Assembly: GCA_035476635.1 (NCBI GenBank)
Contig: DATILI010000231.1
Coordinates: 1-7,634, forward strand
Reading direction: 5' to 3'
DNA from: DATILI01 sp035476635
GTDB lineage: Bacteria; Pseudomonadota; Gammaproteobacteria; Burkholderiales; Burkholderiaceae_C
DNA length: 7,634 nt
In this document: piece after piece, positions 7,198 through 7,634 of the stretch
How positions within the stretch are numbered: the first letter of the stretch is position 1
Layout of the letters: the number at the start of each line of letters is the position of its first letter
Translations under genes and position numbers: made by a program
The notes under the pieces: model-generated
What the model was told of the DNA's origin: nothing
What the model saw: only the letters and a program-made list of their open reading frames with translations
Database searches by the model: none

Positions 7198-7634
7198 CTA
7201 TTTTGCGTGCTGTTCGAGAAAGTCCTTGAGCTGGTCGGCGGGCAGCGGGCGGCTGAACAGGTAGCCCTGGTAGGCGTGGCAATGGTGCTCGGCCAGGAAC
7301 TGCCTTTGCGCGTCGTTCTCGACGCCCTCGGCGATCACGCCGAAGCCCAGGCTTTGCGCCAGCGCGATGATGGTCCGCACGATGGCCGCGTCATTGGGGT
7401 TGACCAGCAGGTCGCGCACAAACGACTGGTCGATCTTGAGCTGGTCCAGCGGCAGCCGCTTCAGGTAGTACAGGGAGGAATAGCCGGTGCCGAAATCGTC
7501 CAGCGAAAAGCCGACCCCGCGCGACTTGAGCGCTGCCATCTTGGTGATGGTTTCGTCCATGTCGCTGACCAGCAGGCTTTCGGTGAGTTCGAGCTTGAGG
7601 TTCTGCGGGTTGGCGCCGGTGCTGTCCAGCACCG
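7198..7634 (-). CDS. EAL-domain cyclic-di-GMP phosphodiesterase, C-terminal part (partial)
   Basis: This is the last 144 or so residues of an EAL domain; the gene continues past the right edge, so its start, the EAL motif itself and any sensor or GGDEF domain are outside the window. EAL domains hydrolyse cyclic di-GMP to pGpG and so favour motile over biofilm states. Counting from the first complete visible codon (7632), the conserved residues are ELTES (15-19, metal ligand E15), DDFGTGYSSL (45-54, metal ligands D45 and D46), KID (67-69, catalytic lysine K67), AEGVE (101-105, E102) and QGYLFSRPLP (122-131). All active-site residues visible here are intact, which suggests a functional phosphodiesterase, but the N-terminal part must be seen to confirm it. 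The TAG stop is 5 nt before the transporter start. The GTG at 7632 is an internal codon, not a start. Confidence 0.92.
   Translation of the reverse strand, partial: VLDSTGANPQNLKLELTESLLVSDMDETITKMAALKSRGVGFSLDDFGTGYSSLYYLKRLPLDQLKIDQSFVRDLLVNPNDAAIVRTIIALAQSLGFGVIAEGVENDAQRQFLAEHHCHAYQGYLFSRPLPADQLKDFLEQHAK

Overview
The window is GC-rich, with a gene complement and protein sequences that look like a betaproteobacterium of the order Burkholderiales, probably family Comamonadaceae. That placement rests on the overall character of the HemE, PriA and KatG proteins and the hemE-priA adjacency, not on a marker gene or a database search. No mobile element, CRISPR array, tRNA or rRNA is visible.

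Layout. 1-345 (+): the 3' end of a small, helical, Ala/Leu/Glu-rich protein of unknown function. 372-1457 (+): hemE, uroporphyrinogen decarboxylase, apparently without a Shine-Dalgarno and with a -10-like box and a hairpin right at its start codon. 1458-1821: a 364-bp non-coding gap that is about 40% GC from 1501 to 1800. It carries two perfect DnaA boxes, two exact IHF-consensus sites, an A6-TA-T6 tract and several perfect palindromes. 1822-3894 (+): priA, the primosomal replication-restart helicase, with all motor motifs and eight zinc cysteines but too few residues for a normal winged-helix domain. 3919-6126 (-): katG, bifunctional catalase-peroxidase, convergent with priA. 6127-6226: katG control region with a perfect 7-bp dyad of the OxyR/LysR type. 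6227-7192 (-): an AEC-family membrane transporter. 7198-7634 (-): the C-terminal part of an EAL-domain cyclic-di-GMP phosphodiesterase, cut by the window edge.

How the parts relate. hemE makes coproporphyrinogen III for haem, and KatG is a haem enzyme, but they are on opposite strands with no sign of shared control. The EAL gene and the transporter are 5 nt apart and probably translationally coupled. katG follows on the same strand but has its own candidate promoter and regulator site, so it is likely an independent peroxide-responsive unit.

The most interesting part is the hemE-priA gap. Its combination of DnaA boxes, IHF sites, AT-rich tract and palindromes is what one expects of a replication origin or another DnaA-controlled element, and it lies directly before a primosome gene. 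In Caulobacter (an alphaproteobacterium) the chromosomal origin also borders hemE. Whether this is oriC, a DnaA-titration or reactivation site, or a regulatory region for priA cannot be decided from this window alone.
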